A stretch of 64,000 nucleotides of DNA, from assembly GCF_014281055.1 (NCBI RefSeq), contig NZ_JACRSE010000002.1, positions 616,790 through 680,789 of the forward strand, read 5' to 3'. Positions 25,169 through 33,956 of this stretch are shown here, piece by piece. The notes under the pieces were generated by a model, which was not told where the DNA came from, did no database searches, and saw only the letters and a list, made by a program, of their open reading frames with translations. The first letter of the stretch is position 1; each line of letters begins with the position of its first letter. Made by a program: the position numbers and the translations under genes. This DNA is from Fluviispira vulneris. Lineage in GTDB: Bacteria > Bdellovibrionota_B > Oligoflexia > Silvanigrellales > Silvanigrellaceae.

Positions 25169-25920
25169 TTGAGACAGAAGAAATTTTAAATTTAAAAACT
25201 AATTTCCACGGAACGACTTTTAGAAATATTTATACCATTTTTACCTCGCAGAATTTATTCGACGATCTGATTGGCTCAGATGCAGAAAGTGAAGCAATTT
25301 TACAAAAATATGAAAATGCTACGAGTGGAATTTCCCACGTGCTACCGCAAAAAAATCGTCTATTTGACTATAGCCAAGCCCACCCCTCCTGTATTTCTGG
25401 AAGTTTTTTACCCCCTTATTCTAAAGGTCGCTTTGGCGACGGCAATGGCTATGGAGTTTGGTATTCCGCTCTCGATGAAAAGACCTCTATTTACGAATCT
25501 TTTTATCATCAATGGAAATTTGCCCAAGAGCAATTCACCCATTTTCCCAACGAGCGAAGAATAACCGTGGATCGCAAGATGTTTGCCTGTTCACTCACAT
25601 GCGAAAATGTCTTCGATTTTAGCAAGTCTTTACATTGGCATAGTCAATTGACATCTGACAATTACGATTTCTGTCATGAACTCGGGAAAAAAATGAAACC
25701 ACTGGGGGGAGAAATGTTAATAGTTCCCTCTGCAAGAAAAAGCGGTGGTTTTTGTACACCCGTTTTCAGTCCAGACGTTATAATAAGCGAAAAAACAATT
25801 TATTATTTAAAGTATTATTTTTATTGTGATGGCAGAGCTGAAATAGAAAAAATTTCCAGAGAAAAAGAAATAGTAGCTGTGCCGTCACGTTGGAAAAAAG
25901 AAATAGAGATTCAGCTTTGA
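25165..25920 (+). CDS. RES-domain toxin
   Basis: A 251-residue RES domain protein (named for its Arg-Glu-Ser residues). Visible: HGTTFRNIYTIF at the start, GRFGDGNGYGVWYSALDEKTSIYESFYH (R and E residues of the pocket), and a late SGGFCTPVF with the serine region. Known RES toxins (MbcT, ParT) break down NAD+ or ADP-ribosylate targets. ATG at 25165 overlaps the antitoxin stop by four bases; ATG at 25156 is an alternative. Translation coupling balances the pair. Confidence 0.88.
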   Translation: MIETEEILNLKTNFHGTTFRNIYTIFTSQNLFDDLIGSDAESEAILQKYENATSGISHVLPQKNRLFDYSQAHPSCISGSFLPPYSKGRFGDGNGYGVWYSALDEKTSIYESFYHQWKFAQEQFTHFPNERRITVDRKMFACSLTCENVFDFSKSLHWHSQLTSDNYDFCHELGKKMKPLGGEMLIVPSARKSGGFCTPVFSPDVIISEKTIYYLKYYFYCDGRAEIEKISREKEIVAVPSRWKKEIEIQL

Positions 25921-25971
25921 TAATATATTTTTAATAATAAATAATAAAATATCCAGTAATGAATCGATTTT

Positions 25972-26286
25972 TCAATCCCTAGGTTTTATAACATTATTTT
26001 CATCTATAAATCCTTCCATACGTGCAAGCTGTAAAAGCGTCGCAGAAAGTAGTTTATCCAAATTGTCTGCAGATGATTTTAGCCAATGATGTACTTTTGC
26101 ATCATCGGGGTATAACTCAATACAGCTATGAGTGTAGTTTTTAAATGCTCTTACTTCCGTTAAAATTTGCAAAAGTTTTTCTGGGCATTTGCATTCAATC
26201 ATGTCTGAATATTGATTTAATAAGTGAACTGTGTCATCAGTCAGTCTGCCATCTTCAGAAATTAAGCTATTTGTTTCCTCTTTCAT
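25972..26286 (-). CDS. Small hypothetical protein upstream-coupled to the cyclase
   Basis: A 104-residue helical protein without signal or membrane segment, acidic. GGAGAG is found 10 bases before the chosen ATG; an upstream GTG (26304) is in frame but has no better site. It follows the nucleotide cyclase gene by 47 bases on the same strand. Residues 20-95 consist of amphipathic helices (LLNQYSDMIECKCPEKLLQIL, SCIELYPDDAKVHHWL). Function unknown; a partner or effector of the cyclase is possible but not shown. Confidence 0.6.
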   Translation of the reverse strand: MKEETNSLISEDGRLTDDTVHLLNQYSDMIECKCPEKLLQILTEVRAFKNYTHSCIELYPDDAKVHHWLKSSADNLDKLLSATLLQLARMEGFIDENNVIKPRD

Positions 26287-26333
26287 AATGATAAAACTCT
26301 CCACATGATTTAAATTTAATTTTACATAAATTC

Positions 26334-26936
26334 TTATAACTTATTCTTAATTAAATTCGTTGGAACAAGCCAAAAAAGAGTGTGCTTCCCCTTTTTTCCT
26401 TTAAGAGTAGTGTCTCCGATTTTAAAAAAATCTAAATTATTTTTGCATAAATCATAAGTTGTTTGTGAAACCAATATATCGACTGAAAAAAATCGAGTCA
26501 TGCGTTCAATACGTGAAGCTGTATTGACCACATCACCGAAAACCGAAAATTCGTTATATGTGCCTGCCTCAATTTTTCCAAAGACGATTTCGCCAGAATG
26601 AATTCCAATCCCTAATGATATTATGATTTGATTCAAAATATAACGGTTGCAATTGATTTTCCAAATTTCATCGAGCAACTTTAAACTACAGTAACAAGCT
26701 TTCATTGCATGGTCTGAGTTTGGGCTATTAACCCCAAAATGGGCAAGCAAACCATCACCCATAAATTTATCAACTGTACCACCGCACTTTGTTACTACGT
26801 TACTTAAAGTTTTTAATACATAATTTGCAAAAACAAAAGCTTCCTCAGGATCTTTATCATCAAATAAAGTAGTAAAATTCATGATATCACAGAACATTAT
26901 CGTAGCCTCTACGCGTTTTTTTGTAATAGATGACAT
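26334..26936 (-). CDS. Stand-alone class III adenylate/guanylate cyclase
   Basis: A 200-residue protein consisting only of a class III cyclase catalytic domain. Metal-binding aspartates are D17 (IMFCDIMNFT) and D61 (KFMGDGLLAHFG); the K57 before it and the later VFGDVVNTASRIE, with the transition-state Asn and Arg, are present. It should therefore be active as a homodimer. Class III enzymes make cAMP (or cGMP) from ATP or GTP; the small substrate-selectivity residues cannot be called with confidence. No sensory domain is attached. The start has no clear Shine-Dalgarno. Confidence 0.9.
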   Translation of the reverse strand: MSSITKKRVEATIMFCDIMNFTTLFDDKDPEEAFVFANYVLKTLSNVVTKCGGTVDKFMGDGLLAHFGVNSPNSDHAMKACYCSLKLLDEIWKINCNRYILNQIIISLGIGIHSGEIVFGKIEAGTYNEFSVFGDVVNTASRIERMTRFFSVDILVSQTTYDLCKNNLDFFKIGDTTLKGKKGKHTLFWLVPTNLIKNKL

Positions 26937-27125
26937 AAATTATATATCCTAAATTTAATTCATTTCTTACAGTGTGACTTCTTTGTATCTTAGCTCAATT
27001 CGGAAAGTGTCTCATTGCTTACGTGCAATCTTTGGCTATGTAATAATAAAGACACTTCCCCCCTGAATGCAAAAAATATTTTATGGGTGTATAGAGGGTA
27101 TCGCATTGTATTTCAAAGTTAAAAG

Positions 27126-27462
27126 ATATTTTATAAAGTTTATGCAAAAACAAACCTTCATCCGTGGATTGCTTTATTCTCTTGTATATTTTTTGTGATT
27201 TTATCAATTTATTCTTTTAAAAATGAAAATATAATAAAAATAGGATATTTTAACGCTTATCCTTTAGTTTTTAAAAATAACAATGAAGAAGTTGATGGGT
27301 TTGTGATTAATAAATTGATAAAGTCTCTAGAAGTATCAAACCAGTATAAGATCGAATTTATAGAATATTGATCCAAATATCATGCAAATCATAAACCAAA
27401 AAATTGCTAAAGAGAAAAACAGTTTGATTTCTTTTTGTGATTTAAAATTAAATAATCATTAA
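27126..27462 (+). pseudogene. Decayed periplasmic binding-protein or sensor gene
   Basis: In one frame, from about 27126 to a TGA at 27369-27371, residues show a hydrophobic leader (WIALFSCIFFVILSIYSF) followed by IIKIGYFNAYPLVFKNN and VDGFVINKLIKSLEVS, the opening pattern of a family-3 solute-binding lobe. Continuing with a +1 shift, 27364-27462 reads NIDPNIMQIINQKIAKEKNS. No good start codon exists. The piece is truncated and has at least one frameshift; the remaining intergenic bases 26937-27125 and 27463-27540 hold nothing recognisable. Confidence 0.5.
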
Positions 27463-27540
27463 ACTTCTATTAGAAAGAACTTAGTCTTTATGTAAAAGAC
27501 AAATCTTTCTTATGGCCTCATTCCTTTCAGAAATTTAAAA

Positions 27541-28707
27541 TTAATTATCTTGACTCGGATAAAACGTCATAAGAGTGATCTCACAGACAGTACCTAAACG
27601 CATGGGGGGGCCCCAAAAACCTGTGCCCTGATTTACATAAATATGTTGATTAGCATTGATTTTATACAAACCTTTATTGTACTTCTGATCCTTTAAAACA
27701 ATATACTCAAGTGGCCAGATTTGTCCCCCGTGTGTGTGTCCCGAAATTTGTAAGTCAATAAATGGAAAATCGAGCATAAACTTAGAATCTTTTGGTTGGT
27801 GAGCGAGTAATATATTTAGAGAATTATCGACTTCATAACCATTTCTTTGTAAGTGATACACTGCGGAATGCAATCGTCTGTCATTGCGGCGTGGAATTTT
27901 TTCATGACTTAGCCAATGTCTGTCTTCTATTCCAAGAATATTAATATTAAGATCTTCAAACTTAAAAGAGTGAGAAGCATTCGAAATCACGTGCCAATGA
28001 AAGCGTTCTGATAAATGTTGTTTCCAACTTTTTGGACCACTATAATATTCATGATTACCCGTGATATAAATTACTCCTTGTTTAGAACGAAGTTCTGCTA
28101 ATGGTGCTACTTCTTTTTTAAGTTGCTTTACTGAGCCATCCATAAGATCCCCTGTGATAAAGATAATATCAGGAGAAAGTGAATTTATTTTTTTTGTTAA
28201 TTTTATCATTCTTTTTCTGCCAATAAGACCTGAAACATGAATATCACTTATAACAATAATACGGAGTTTTTTTAAACTTTCAGGTAAACTTTTTGTGATA
28301 GGTATACGGGCTTCAATTACAGACGGAGCTTTTAAAGCTTTACGCATAGAATAGAATGTTAGGAATAATCCACTTAGAATAACAAAATATGTTAGATATC
28401 TATCATCGTAATTCATGAATTTTAAAAATAAACTGATAGGTGATGTGATAAGACAAACAATTAAAAATAAAAAAGCAACACCCATCCATAGAAACATAAA
28501 AACTTCAAATATTTTTCGCAGAAAATGTGGGACAATCCTTAAGATTAAAAAACCAAAAAAAGTGAGAGACCATAGACAAAAAAAAGTCATGACCCAGAAG
28601 GGCGAATTGCCAAATAAAGGCGATATGAGGCGAACAAATAAATAATAATGTCCCATTACAGTTACTGAAAAAGCTAATAAAATTGCAAATAAAAGTTTTA
28701 TTAGCAT
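27541..28707 (-). CDS. Membrane-anchored metallophosphoesterase (YkuE/YaeI-like)
   Basis: A 388-residue protein. About four or five membrane helices in residues 1-125, then a calcineurin-like phosphoesterase with all metal motifs in order: VISDIHVSGL (DxH), FITGDLMDG (GDxxD), YITGNHEYY (GNHE), LLAHQPKD, and SGHTHGGQIWP (GHxH). Related proteins remove phosphate from lipid or sugar precursors. It is the last gene of the leftward T2SS operon, 6 bases after gspK, which is an unusual passenger. Confidence 0.9.
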   Translation of the reverse strand: MLIKLLFAILLAFSVTVMGHYYLFVRLISPLFGNSPFWVMTFFCLWSLTFFGFLILRIVPHFLRKIFEVFMFLWMGVAFLFLIVCLITSPISLFLKFMNYDDRYLTYFVILSGLFLTFYSMRKALKAPSVIEARIPITKSLPESLKKLRIIVISDIHVSGLIGRKRMIKLTKKINSLSPDIIFITGDLMDGSVKQLKKEVAPLAELRSKQGVIYITGNHEYYSGPKSWKQHLSERFHWHVISNASHSFKFEDLNINILGIEDRHWLSHEKIPRRNDRRLHSAVYHLQRNGYEVDNSLNILLAHQPKDSKFMLDFPFIDLQISGHTHGGQIWPLEYIVLKDQKYNKGLYKINANQHIYVNQGTGFWGPPMRLGTVCEITLMTFYPSQDN

Positions 28708-28713
28708 TTTAAT

Positions 28714-30039
28714 TTATTTCCAATAGCTATAGATAATTTGAAAACTTGGATTTGAATTAATCGGAGTGTTTTGATTTTGCGGATTAGGCTTATTTGGGTC
28801 GTTTTTATTTGGGTCGTTTTTATTTGGGTCGTTTTTATTTGGATCATTTTTATTTGGATCATTTTTATTTGGATCATTTTTATTTGGATCATTTTCTTTA
28901 TTTTGAGGATTGTCACCACTGCCAGAATTGTTACCTTGTGAGCCAGCTTGTTGGAAGACAACCACGAGAGTCCGCTCAATATCATTGACTACACCCCTTG
29001 ATTCAACTTTGAAAATATTATCGGATGTTCCAAAAAGTTTATCTGTAATACTTTCGCTGTCCTTGTTTTCCTTAAAAGCAGAGATATTTGTTTGAAACCA
29101 TTCTTTTATTCCAGATTTTTTAAAAGAATTCGAAGCTCGATAATTGTCAAATTTATCCCAATCTACGTCATTAATATCCATCCGCTCAGGAGTTAGGACA
29201 CTTGCAATCAATTCTGTAGGAGCTGAATTGATATTTAAGTTGTTAAGATCACCAGTGAGTGGCCAAATTGTGAAATAAGGAGAAAACATATTGTAAATAT
29301 CATCTAGGTGAAAGCCAGGGATACGCCGCAATTCTTCGAGGGACTCAAGTGCAGCATGTTTGGGTTGATATTTTGGAGCTATTGTGGAGTAAGCATTTTG
29401 TGTCGCTGATTGGAGGTACCCATCGGTTACTGAAAGTTTTATATATACACTCATATTATCGACAAGTTGTTGAGGAGTGTATCCAAGAGTTTCTAGGAAT
29501 TTTTCAGAATCTTGTGTAGAAAAAATACGTAAAAGTGCCTTTTGCGTCTCTGAATAATTACGTCCTTGTAAGGAATTTACGTTTAATTTTGCATTTTCAG
29601 ATGAAATATTAAGAACAAAATAACCTTTGACGACTTTCAGCGCCTCTCTGATCTCCGGAGAAATGGAGTTTGAAAGATTGACACCAGAAAGTTTATCGAC
29701 ACTATCAAAACTATTGGAACCAAGCGGCTGACCATTTAATAAACTATACATATCTTTTGGAATGGGAAGAACAGGATTGTCTTGGTATTTCGCAGCAAGA
29801 GCATTTAAACCAAGTAAAAATTTTGCAAACTCTATTCCTGTCAATGCAGTGGTCTGGGCATCGAGTTCATTTCTTTGTTCAATCGTGCTTTTTACACTGA
29901 CTTGTGTTTGATAAACAATATCCGCAATGACACCGAGAATCATAGCAATAAAGACAAGTATAAAAATAAGAGCAAAGCCTTTTTGTTTCTTTATTATATA
30001 TTTTTGCAATAGTTTTTTAACAAATAATTTTATTGCCAT
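28714..30039 (-). CDS. gspK: T2SS minor pseudopilin GspK
   Basis: A 441-residue protein, larger than usual. Prepilin cleavage site K-G|F with A-L-I-F-I-L-V (no Glu5, as typical of GspK), followed by the GspK alpha domain (TGIEFAKFLLGL, LLRIFSTQD, LEELRRIPGF, NINSAPTELI). It caps the pseudopilus tip with GspI and GspJ. The C-terminus carries seven near-identical NDPNK pentapeptides from a 15-bp tandem repeat, then a short tail ending YWK. It overlaps gspJ by 10 bases. Confidence 0.88.
   Translation of the reverse strand: MAIKLFVKKLLQKYIIKKQKGFALIFILVFIAMILGVIADIVYQTQVSVKSTIEQRNELDAQTTALTGIEFAKFLLGLNALAAKYQDNPVLPIPKDMYSLLNGQPLGSNSFDSVDKLSGVNLSNSISPEIREALKVVKGYFVLNISSENAKLNVNSLQGRNYSETQKALLRIFSTQDSEKFLETLGYTPQQLVDNMSVYIKLSVTDGYLQSATQNAYSTIAPKYQPKHAALESLEELRRIPGFHLDDIYNMFSPYFTIWPLTGDLNNLNINSAPTELIASVLTPERMDINDVDWDKFDNYRASNSFKKSGIKEWFQTNISAFKENKDSESITDKLFGTSDNIFKVESRGVVNDIERTLVVVFQQAGSQGNNSGSGDNPQNKENDPNKNDPNKNDPNKNDPNKNDPNKNDPNKNDPNKPNPQNQNTPINSNPSFQIIYSYWK
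28791..28895 (-). repeat. Seven-copy 15-bp tandem repeat encoding (NDPNK)n in gspK
   Basis: Unit TATTTGGGTCGTTTT three times (28791-28835), then TATTTGGATCATTTT four times (28836-28895) as written on the plus strand. The units differ only at two positions and are arranged in two homogeneous blocks, suggesting recent slippage. All keep the frame. Confidence 0.9.
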
Positions 30040-30785
30040 TTAAAACTTCCAGATGGATTGAGAACATTGGGTATACCATTCGTGCTCATAATATAAACTG
30101 TGGTATCTAACATATATGTTTTTCTATTTTGTTGACTGACCGGGTTTGCTGCACTCAGCTGCTTGTCAAGAGAACTTTCGGGTGAATAGGATTCAAGATG
30201 AATTTTGACAAGTTTTGGCAGTTTATTTTGTGTGTCATTTGCTGTTGTATCCCATTCTTGTCTATATTCATTGCCATTCCAAAAGAGTACATGAAATTCT
30301 TTGATATCAGGATCCAAAATTTCTTTTAAACCCACATCATCACGTTCAATGCTTTCCGACATGTCTGTATCGACCGCTCTTATAAGTTGATTTTTATTTG
30401 AGTTTTGTGGATCAGGACGAATAAAGTAACGAACAAAAGCAAGATTACTTTGAGTCGAGTTAGCTATATATGATTTAAAATTTGAGGTTGAAAATACTAA
30501 ATTATTATTTCGGTAATAAAGTTGTGGTACTATTTGCCGTGCACCTAGATTCAATGAAGTTAAAGATTTTTGATCTGATATGTATGCACTTTGCAAATCT
30601 TCATATATTTTTTTCATTGCCATATTGATAGAATGTTTTTGGTTATTATAATCTGTTACTTTTTCTCTTGTACTGAGCTGGGTGGTTAATATATTAATTG
30701 TCATAACGCTTAATGCGGCTAAAATTGACAGAGCTAAAATAATTTCCAGAAGAGAAAAACCATGTTGATTTTTAAGCTTATGCAT
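30030..30785 (-). CDS. gspJ: T2SS minor pseudopilin GspJ
   Basis: A 251-residue pseudopilin. N-terminus HG|FSLLEIILALSILAALSVM has the class III prepilin cleavage and Glu5. The rest is the beta-rich GspJ domain (LVFSTSNFK, AFVRYFIRPDP, FHVLFWNGNEYRQEW). It forms part of the tip complex with GspI/K. Its ATG overlaps the gspI stop (TAATG), indicating tight translational coupling. Confidence 0.88.
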   Translation of the reverse strand: MHKLKNQHGFSLLEIILALSILAALSVMTINILTTQLSTREKVTDYNNQKHSINMAMKKIYEDLQSAYISDQKSLTSLNLGARQIVPQLYYRNNNLVFSTSNFKSYIANSTQSNLAFVRYFIRPDPQNSNKNQLIRAVDTDMSESIERDDVGLKEILDPDIKEFHVLFWNGNEYRQEWDTTANDTQNKLPKLVKIHLESYSPESSLDKQLSAANPVSQQNRKTYMLDTTVYIMSTNGIPNVLNPSGSFKWQ

Positions 30786-31399
30786 TATTTATTTCCTTGA
30801 TCAGGAGAGTTAGATTTTTTATCATCACCTCCTAGATTAGGCAGATTAACACCCTTTAAAGCATCTTTGTCGATAAAGAAAAATCCTTCTGTGATGCTGC
30901 GTTGTGTGGATGCATCTCTCCAGTTCACAAGAATTGTTACATTATTAAAGAAACTTTGACTTTGTGCCCCTGCAGGTGCATCGAGTAACGGAGTGATACT
31001 AGAAAAAGTTGCGCTGACATCGCTTTGTTCATTGCCATCAGGTGAAATGAGATTATAAACACCCATCGCACTTAAGAGAAATTGGGAAGGTTTTACTTCT
31101 TTTAATTCTTTTTTTATAAGGCTGATTTTAAATTGTTCGTCTGTTGCCCAAGGGAACTCAGCTTCATTTGGAACAGCGTTGGAGCCTCCAGTGTCTAAGA
31201 CGTATTGCAATTGAGAAATAGCAGAACGCATAGCCCATGAGGCTTTCATATTGTCACCTGATATTTGTGTTGAAGAAATTATAGATGACTGCAATCCAAC
31301 TATTGTGCCAATAACTATTGAAAGAATACCAATGGCAAGAATGCATTCTAAGAGAGAAAATCCGCTTTCATTATTTTTTAGGTGGCGTAAAATCTGCAT
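30785..31399 (-). CDS. gspI: T2SS minor pseudopilin GspI
   Basis: A 204-residue protein. SG|FSLLECILAIGILSIVIG is the prepilin leader and hydrophobic helix with Glu5. The remainder is GspI-like. The ATG at 31399 with GAAGG upstream is preferred; TTG at 31414 is the longer frame. It overlaps the 3' end of gspH by 29 bases, and is followed by gspJ with an overlapping stop/start. Confidence 0.85.
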   Translation of the reverse strand: MQILRHLKNNESGFSLLECILAIGILSIVIGTIVGLQSSIISSTQISGDNMKASWAMRSAISQLQYVLDTGGSNAVPNEAEFPWATDEQFKISLIKKELKEVKPSQFLLSAMGVYNLISPDGNEQSDVSATFSSITPLLDAPAGAQSQSFFNNVTILVNWRDASTQRSITEGFFFIDKDALKGVNLPNLGGDDKKSNSPDQGNK

Positions 31400-32207
31400 T
31401 TTGAAAGCCTTCAAGCAAACGAGTTTGTCCCGTGAGCGTGTTTATATTGAGTGTGAATTTGGGACCATTGGCTTCAAGCAATGATGAGTCTTCAGCGCTT
31501 TTTGAAGTCATTTGGAGTGATGTGGGAGTCAATGTTCCATTTGGTAAAAAATAAATATATGCAAATTCCGTTTTATTTTTATCTACACTTTTAGCTACAT
31601 CTTCAAATTTAATTTCTTTACTGATTAAACCGCTGGTAAATTTTGCCACAACAACACGGCCGAGGAATTTTTGCTTATAAATAATAGAATCATTGATTTC
31701 TTGCCAAATGATGGGTCGTAAAATTTCGCGTTGAACCACAGGAATACTTCGAATTGAATAAAACTTTTTGTTACTTGAAGAGCTTGTTGTCATTTCTCTG
31801 TTCATCTGCTGTTTCGCTTTGTCATCCAAACTTTCGAGCAGTCTTTTTCTTCTATCACTTTTGAGCAAAGAGTCAGATTCATCAACATTGTCTATGGCAG
31901 GCGGACGTCCTTCAAACCCTAAAGGAGCTTGTTCAACCCAATACTCACTTTTTTTGATATCGATCACCATACGGTGCAACCTGCCAGAAAAAATAGCGCT
32001 ATTGTAGGCTGAGCGCACTTGGGCAGTGAAGTTTCGCAGAGAACTTGACATTTGTGAATCTATTGAAAGAGTTAAATTGGGTAAAATCACCCCTGCAATA
32101 GCGCCAATAATCCCAAGGACTATGATAATTTCTATCAGCGTAAAACCAGAATCTGCTAGAACTTTATTTTTAGCGAAAAGAGAAAACGGTTTTTTTTTAG
32201 AGAACAA
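31371..32207 (-). CDS. gspH: T2SS minor pseudopilin GspH
   Basis: A 278-residue protein. SG|FTLIEIIIVLGIIGAIAGVILP is the prepilin signature. The following long globular section (LVIDIKKSEYWVEQAP-like, SIPVVQREILRPIIWQEI, IYFLPNGTLTP) fits GspH, though the insert of about 60 charged/Ser-rich residues in the middle makes it longer than usual (typical ~170-200). It begins 5 bases after gspG and runs into gspI. Confidence 0.82.
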   Translation of the reverse strand: MFSKKKPFSLFAKNKVLADSGFTLIEIIIVLGIIGAIAGVILPNLTLSIDSQMSSSLRNFTAQVRSAYNSAIFSGRLHRMVIDIKKSEYWVEQAPLGFEGRPPAIDNVDESDSLLKSDRRKRLLESLDDKAKQQMNREMTTSSSSNKKFYSIRSIPVVQREILRPIIWQEINDSIIYKQKFLGRVVVAKFTSGLISKEIKFEDVAKSVDKNKTEFAYIYFLPNGTLTPTSLQMTSKSAEDSSLLEANGPKFTLNINTLTGQTRLLEGFQNADFTPPKK

Positions 32208-32212
32208 AGATT

Positions 32213-32671
32213 TCAGTTTGGAGCTCCTGCTTCGACTGTTTTACAATCAAGTTTTTTACCGTTTAGGTAACAAAGTGATTCATTGCTTCCTGGTTGACCG
32301 TCTTTACCATTTGAAATAATAAGTGGACCTTTATTTGTTAATTTATAATCAAAGGTATTATCCCATCCGTCATGTAAATCTTGCTCTACTGCTATAGGCG
32401 TTCCAGGATTTGTAGTGAGTGCCTGTAATCCTTGTGCAGTCGTTGGAAACTTACCAAAAGAGAGTTGATATTGGATTAATTTAGATTGCAGCGTGTAAGC
32501 TTTTGTATCTGTAATACCAGATTTTGCATTGTCTGTTCCCCCAGATATACGGCTAACGATAACCCCCATTAAGGTACCAATAATGGCAACAACGATAATT
32601 ATTTCTAATATGGAAAATCCTGCTTGAGCAGCGAGTTGTTTTTTTATTTTTAAATATTTATTGAGATTCAT
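32213..32671 (-). CDS. gspG: T2SS major pseudopilin GspG
   Basis: A 152-residue protein: A-G|FSILEIIIVVAIIGTLMGVIV leader, then the GspG domain (YTLQSKLIQYQLSFGKFPTTAQGLQAL, DGWDNTFDYKL). In GspG the C-terminal loop binds calcium and ends in a conserved region; here GKDGQPGSNESLCYLNGKKLDC includes two cysteines, an atypical end. It polymerises to the pseudopilus that pushes substrates through the secretin. Confidence 0.92.
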   Translation of the reverse strand: MNLNKYLKIKKQLAAQAGFSILEIIIVVAIIGTLMGVIVSRISGGTDNAKSGITDTKAYTLQSKLIQYQLSFGKFPTTAQGLQALTTNPGTPIAVEQDLHDGWDNTFDYKLTNKGPLIISNGKDGQPGSNESLCYLNGKKLDCKTVEAGAPN

Positions 32672-32724
32672 AAATTGCGCACTCCAATTGGCTAAAAGAA
32701 ATTTTATTATACTGAATAACCTTG

Positions 32725-33954
32725 CTAATGCAACCCATTCATAGCTTCAAGCATGGGACCCATGACGGACATCACCATTAAAAATACCATTCCTGCCATA
32801 AAAACCATAATAATTGGTCCAAGTAATTTTGTTGTGATTTCAACTTGATTATTTACATCTTCATCGTAAACCTCTGATATATTAAATAACATATCTTCAA
32901 GTTGCCCAGTTTTTTCACCTGTACGTAACATATGAATAACCATTGTTGGAAATCTACCAGTACGTTCAAGTGCTGTAGCAAGTTTATCTCCATCTTGAAC
33001 TTTAACAATGGCTTCATCGAGTGCTTTTTCCATAACACTGTTGCCGACAACTTTGCGGGTGAGTTGAAGAGCTTCAACAATTCTAACACCACTCGATAAA
33101 ACAGTGGAAAGTGTTTTTGAAAAACGGGAAACTGTTACCTTTTGAATGAGTGGACTGATGATAGGCGCTGTGTATAAAAATAAATCAATCTTATATTTAC
33201 CTTTTTCAGTTTTTGACCAAGAAAAAATAGCAAAACCAATGACGATAAAAATAATGAGAAAAGGTAACCACCAATTTTGAAGAAAATTTGATAAGTCATT
33301 CATAATTACCGTATACCAAGGTAACGTTACTTTAATAGACGTAAAAGATTTTATCATTTCTGGCATGATTTTTACAAATAAGAAAATAGTCACTAAAATA
33401 GCAACGACAATCATAAATGCAGGATATGTCAAAGCGCCTACAATTTTTCTTCTAATTTCGATTTGATAATTAATAAACTCAGACAATCTCTGCATTACAA
33501 GCGGGAGTGCGCCTGCTTTTTCTGCAGCAGCAATCATATTTATATAAATAGAACTAAAAACTTTTGGATATGTTCTATGTGCATCAGAAAGAGATTTCCC
33601 TTCTGAGACGAGTTCACGAATGCGAATATAAATTGCTTTTAATTCTTCATTTTCAACTTGCTCGGAAACGGCTCTGAGAGCATCATTTATATCAACTGCA
33701 GAGCGCAATAGAATTGCAAACTGTTTCGTAGCAAGCGCAAGATCTTCAGGTTTCGGCGGTTTACGATTGAGTTTTGTTAGAAAACTTGTGCTTCCTTCAG
33801 CGGCATTTGCACGATTGTCCACCTTCATTTCAATAATATAAATGCCTTGCTTTTTTAACTTGATCCTGGCATCTCGTGGAGATTCCGCTTCAATAAAAGC
33901 TTTTATTTTTTTACCTGTTTTTGCATATTGACCTTTGTAAGAATACAAGGGCAT
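32725..33954 (-). CDS. gspF: T2SS inner-membrane platform protein GspF
   Basis: A 409-residue protein with three membrane helices and two cytoplasmic GspF helical domains. Marks: MPLYSYKGQYAKTGKKIKAFIEAES at the start; KQFAILLRSAVDINDALRAVSEQ; GKSLSDAHRTYPKVFSSIYINMIAAAEKAGALP; a second repeat of the same architecture; and an ending VFLMVMSVMGPM. It couples the GspE ATPase to the pseudopilus. It lies 2 bases after gspE. Confidence 0.95.
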   Translation of the reverse strand: MPLYSYKGQYAKTGKKIKAFIEAESPRDARIKLKKQGIYIIEMKVDNRANAAEGSTSFLTKLNRKPPKPEDLALATKQFAILLRSAVDINDALRAVSEQVENEELKAIYIRIRELVSEGKSLSDAHRTYPKVFSSIYINMIAAAEKAGALPLVMQRLSEFINYQIEIRRKIVGALTYPAFMIVVAILVTIFLFVKIMPEMIKSFTSIKVTLPWYTVIMNDLSNFLQNWWLPFLIIFIVIGFAIFSWSKTEKGKYKIDLFLYTAPIISPLIQKVTVSRFSKTLSTVLSSGVRIVEALQLTRKVVGNSVMEKALDEAIVKVQDGDKLATALERTGRFPTMVIHMLRTGEKTGQLEDMLFNISEVYDEDVNNQVEITTKLLGPIIMVFMAGMVFLMVMSVMGPMLEAMNGLH

Positions 33955-33956
33955 GG

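Noticed and set aside
27019..27207. 62-residue minus-strand frame in the intergenic region
   Set aside because: It lies antisense to the decayed binding-protein sequence and lacks a ribosome binding site or coding signature.
28791..28895. Possible CRISPR-like array
   Set aside because: Units are contiguous 15-mers without spacers and keep a reading frame inside gspK, so this is a coding tandem repeat.
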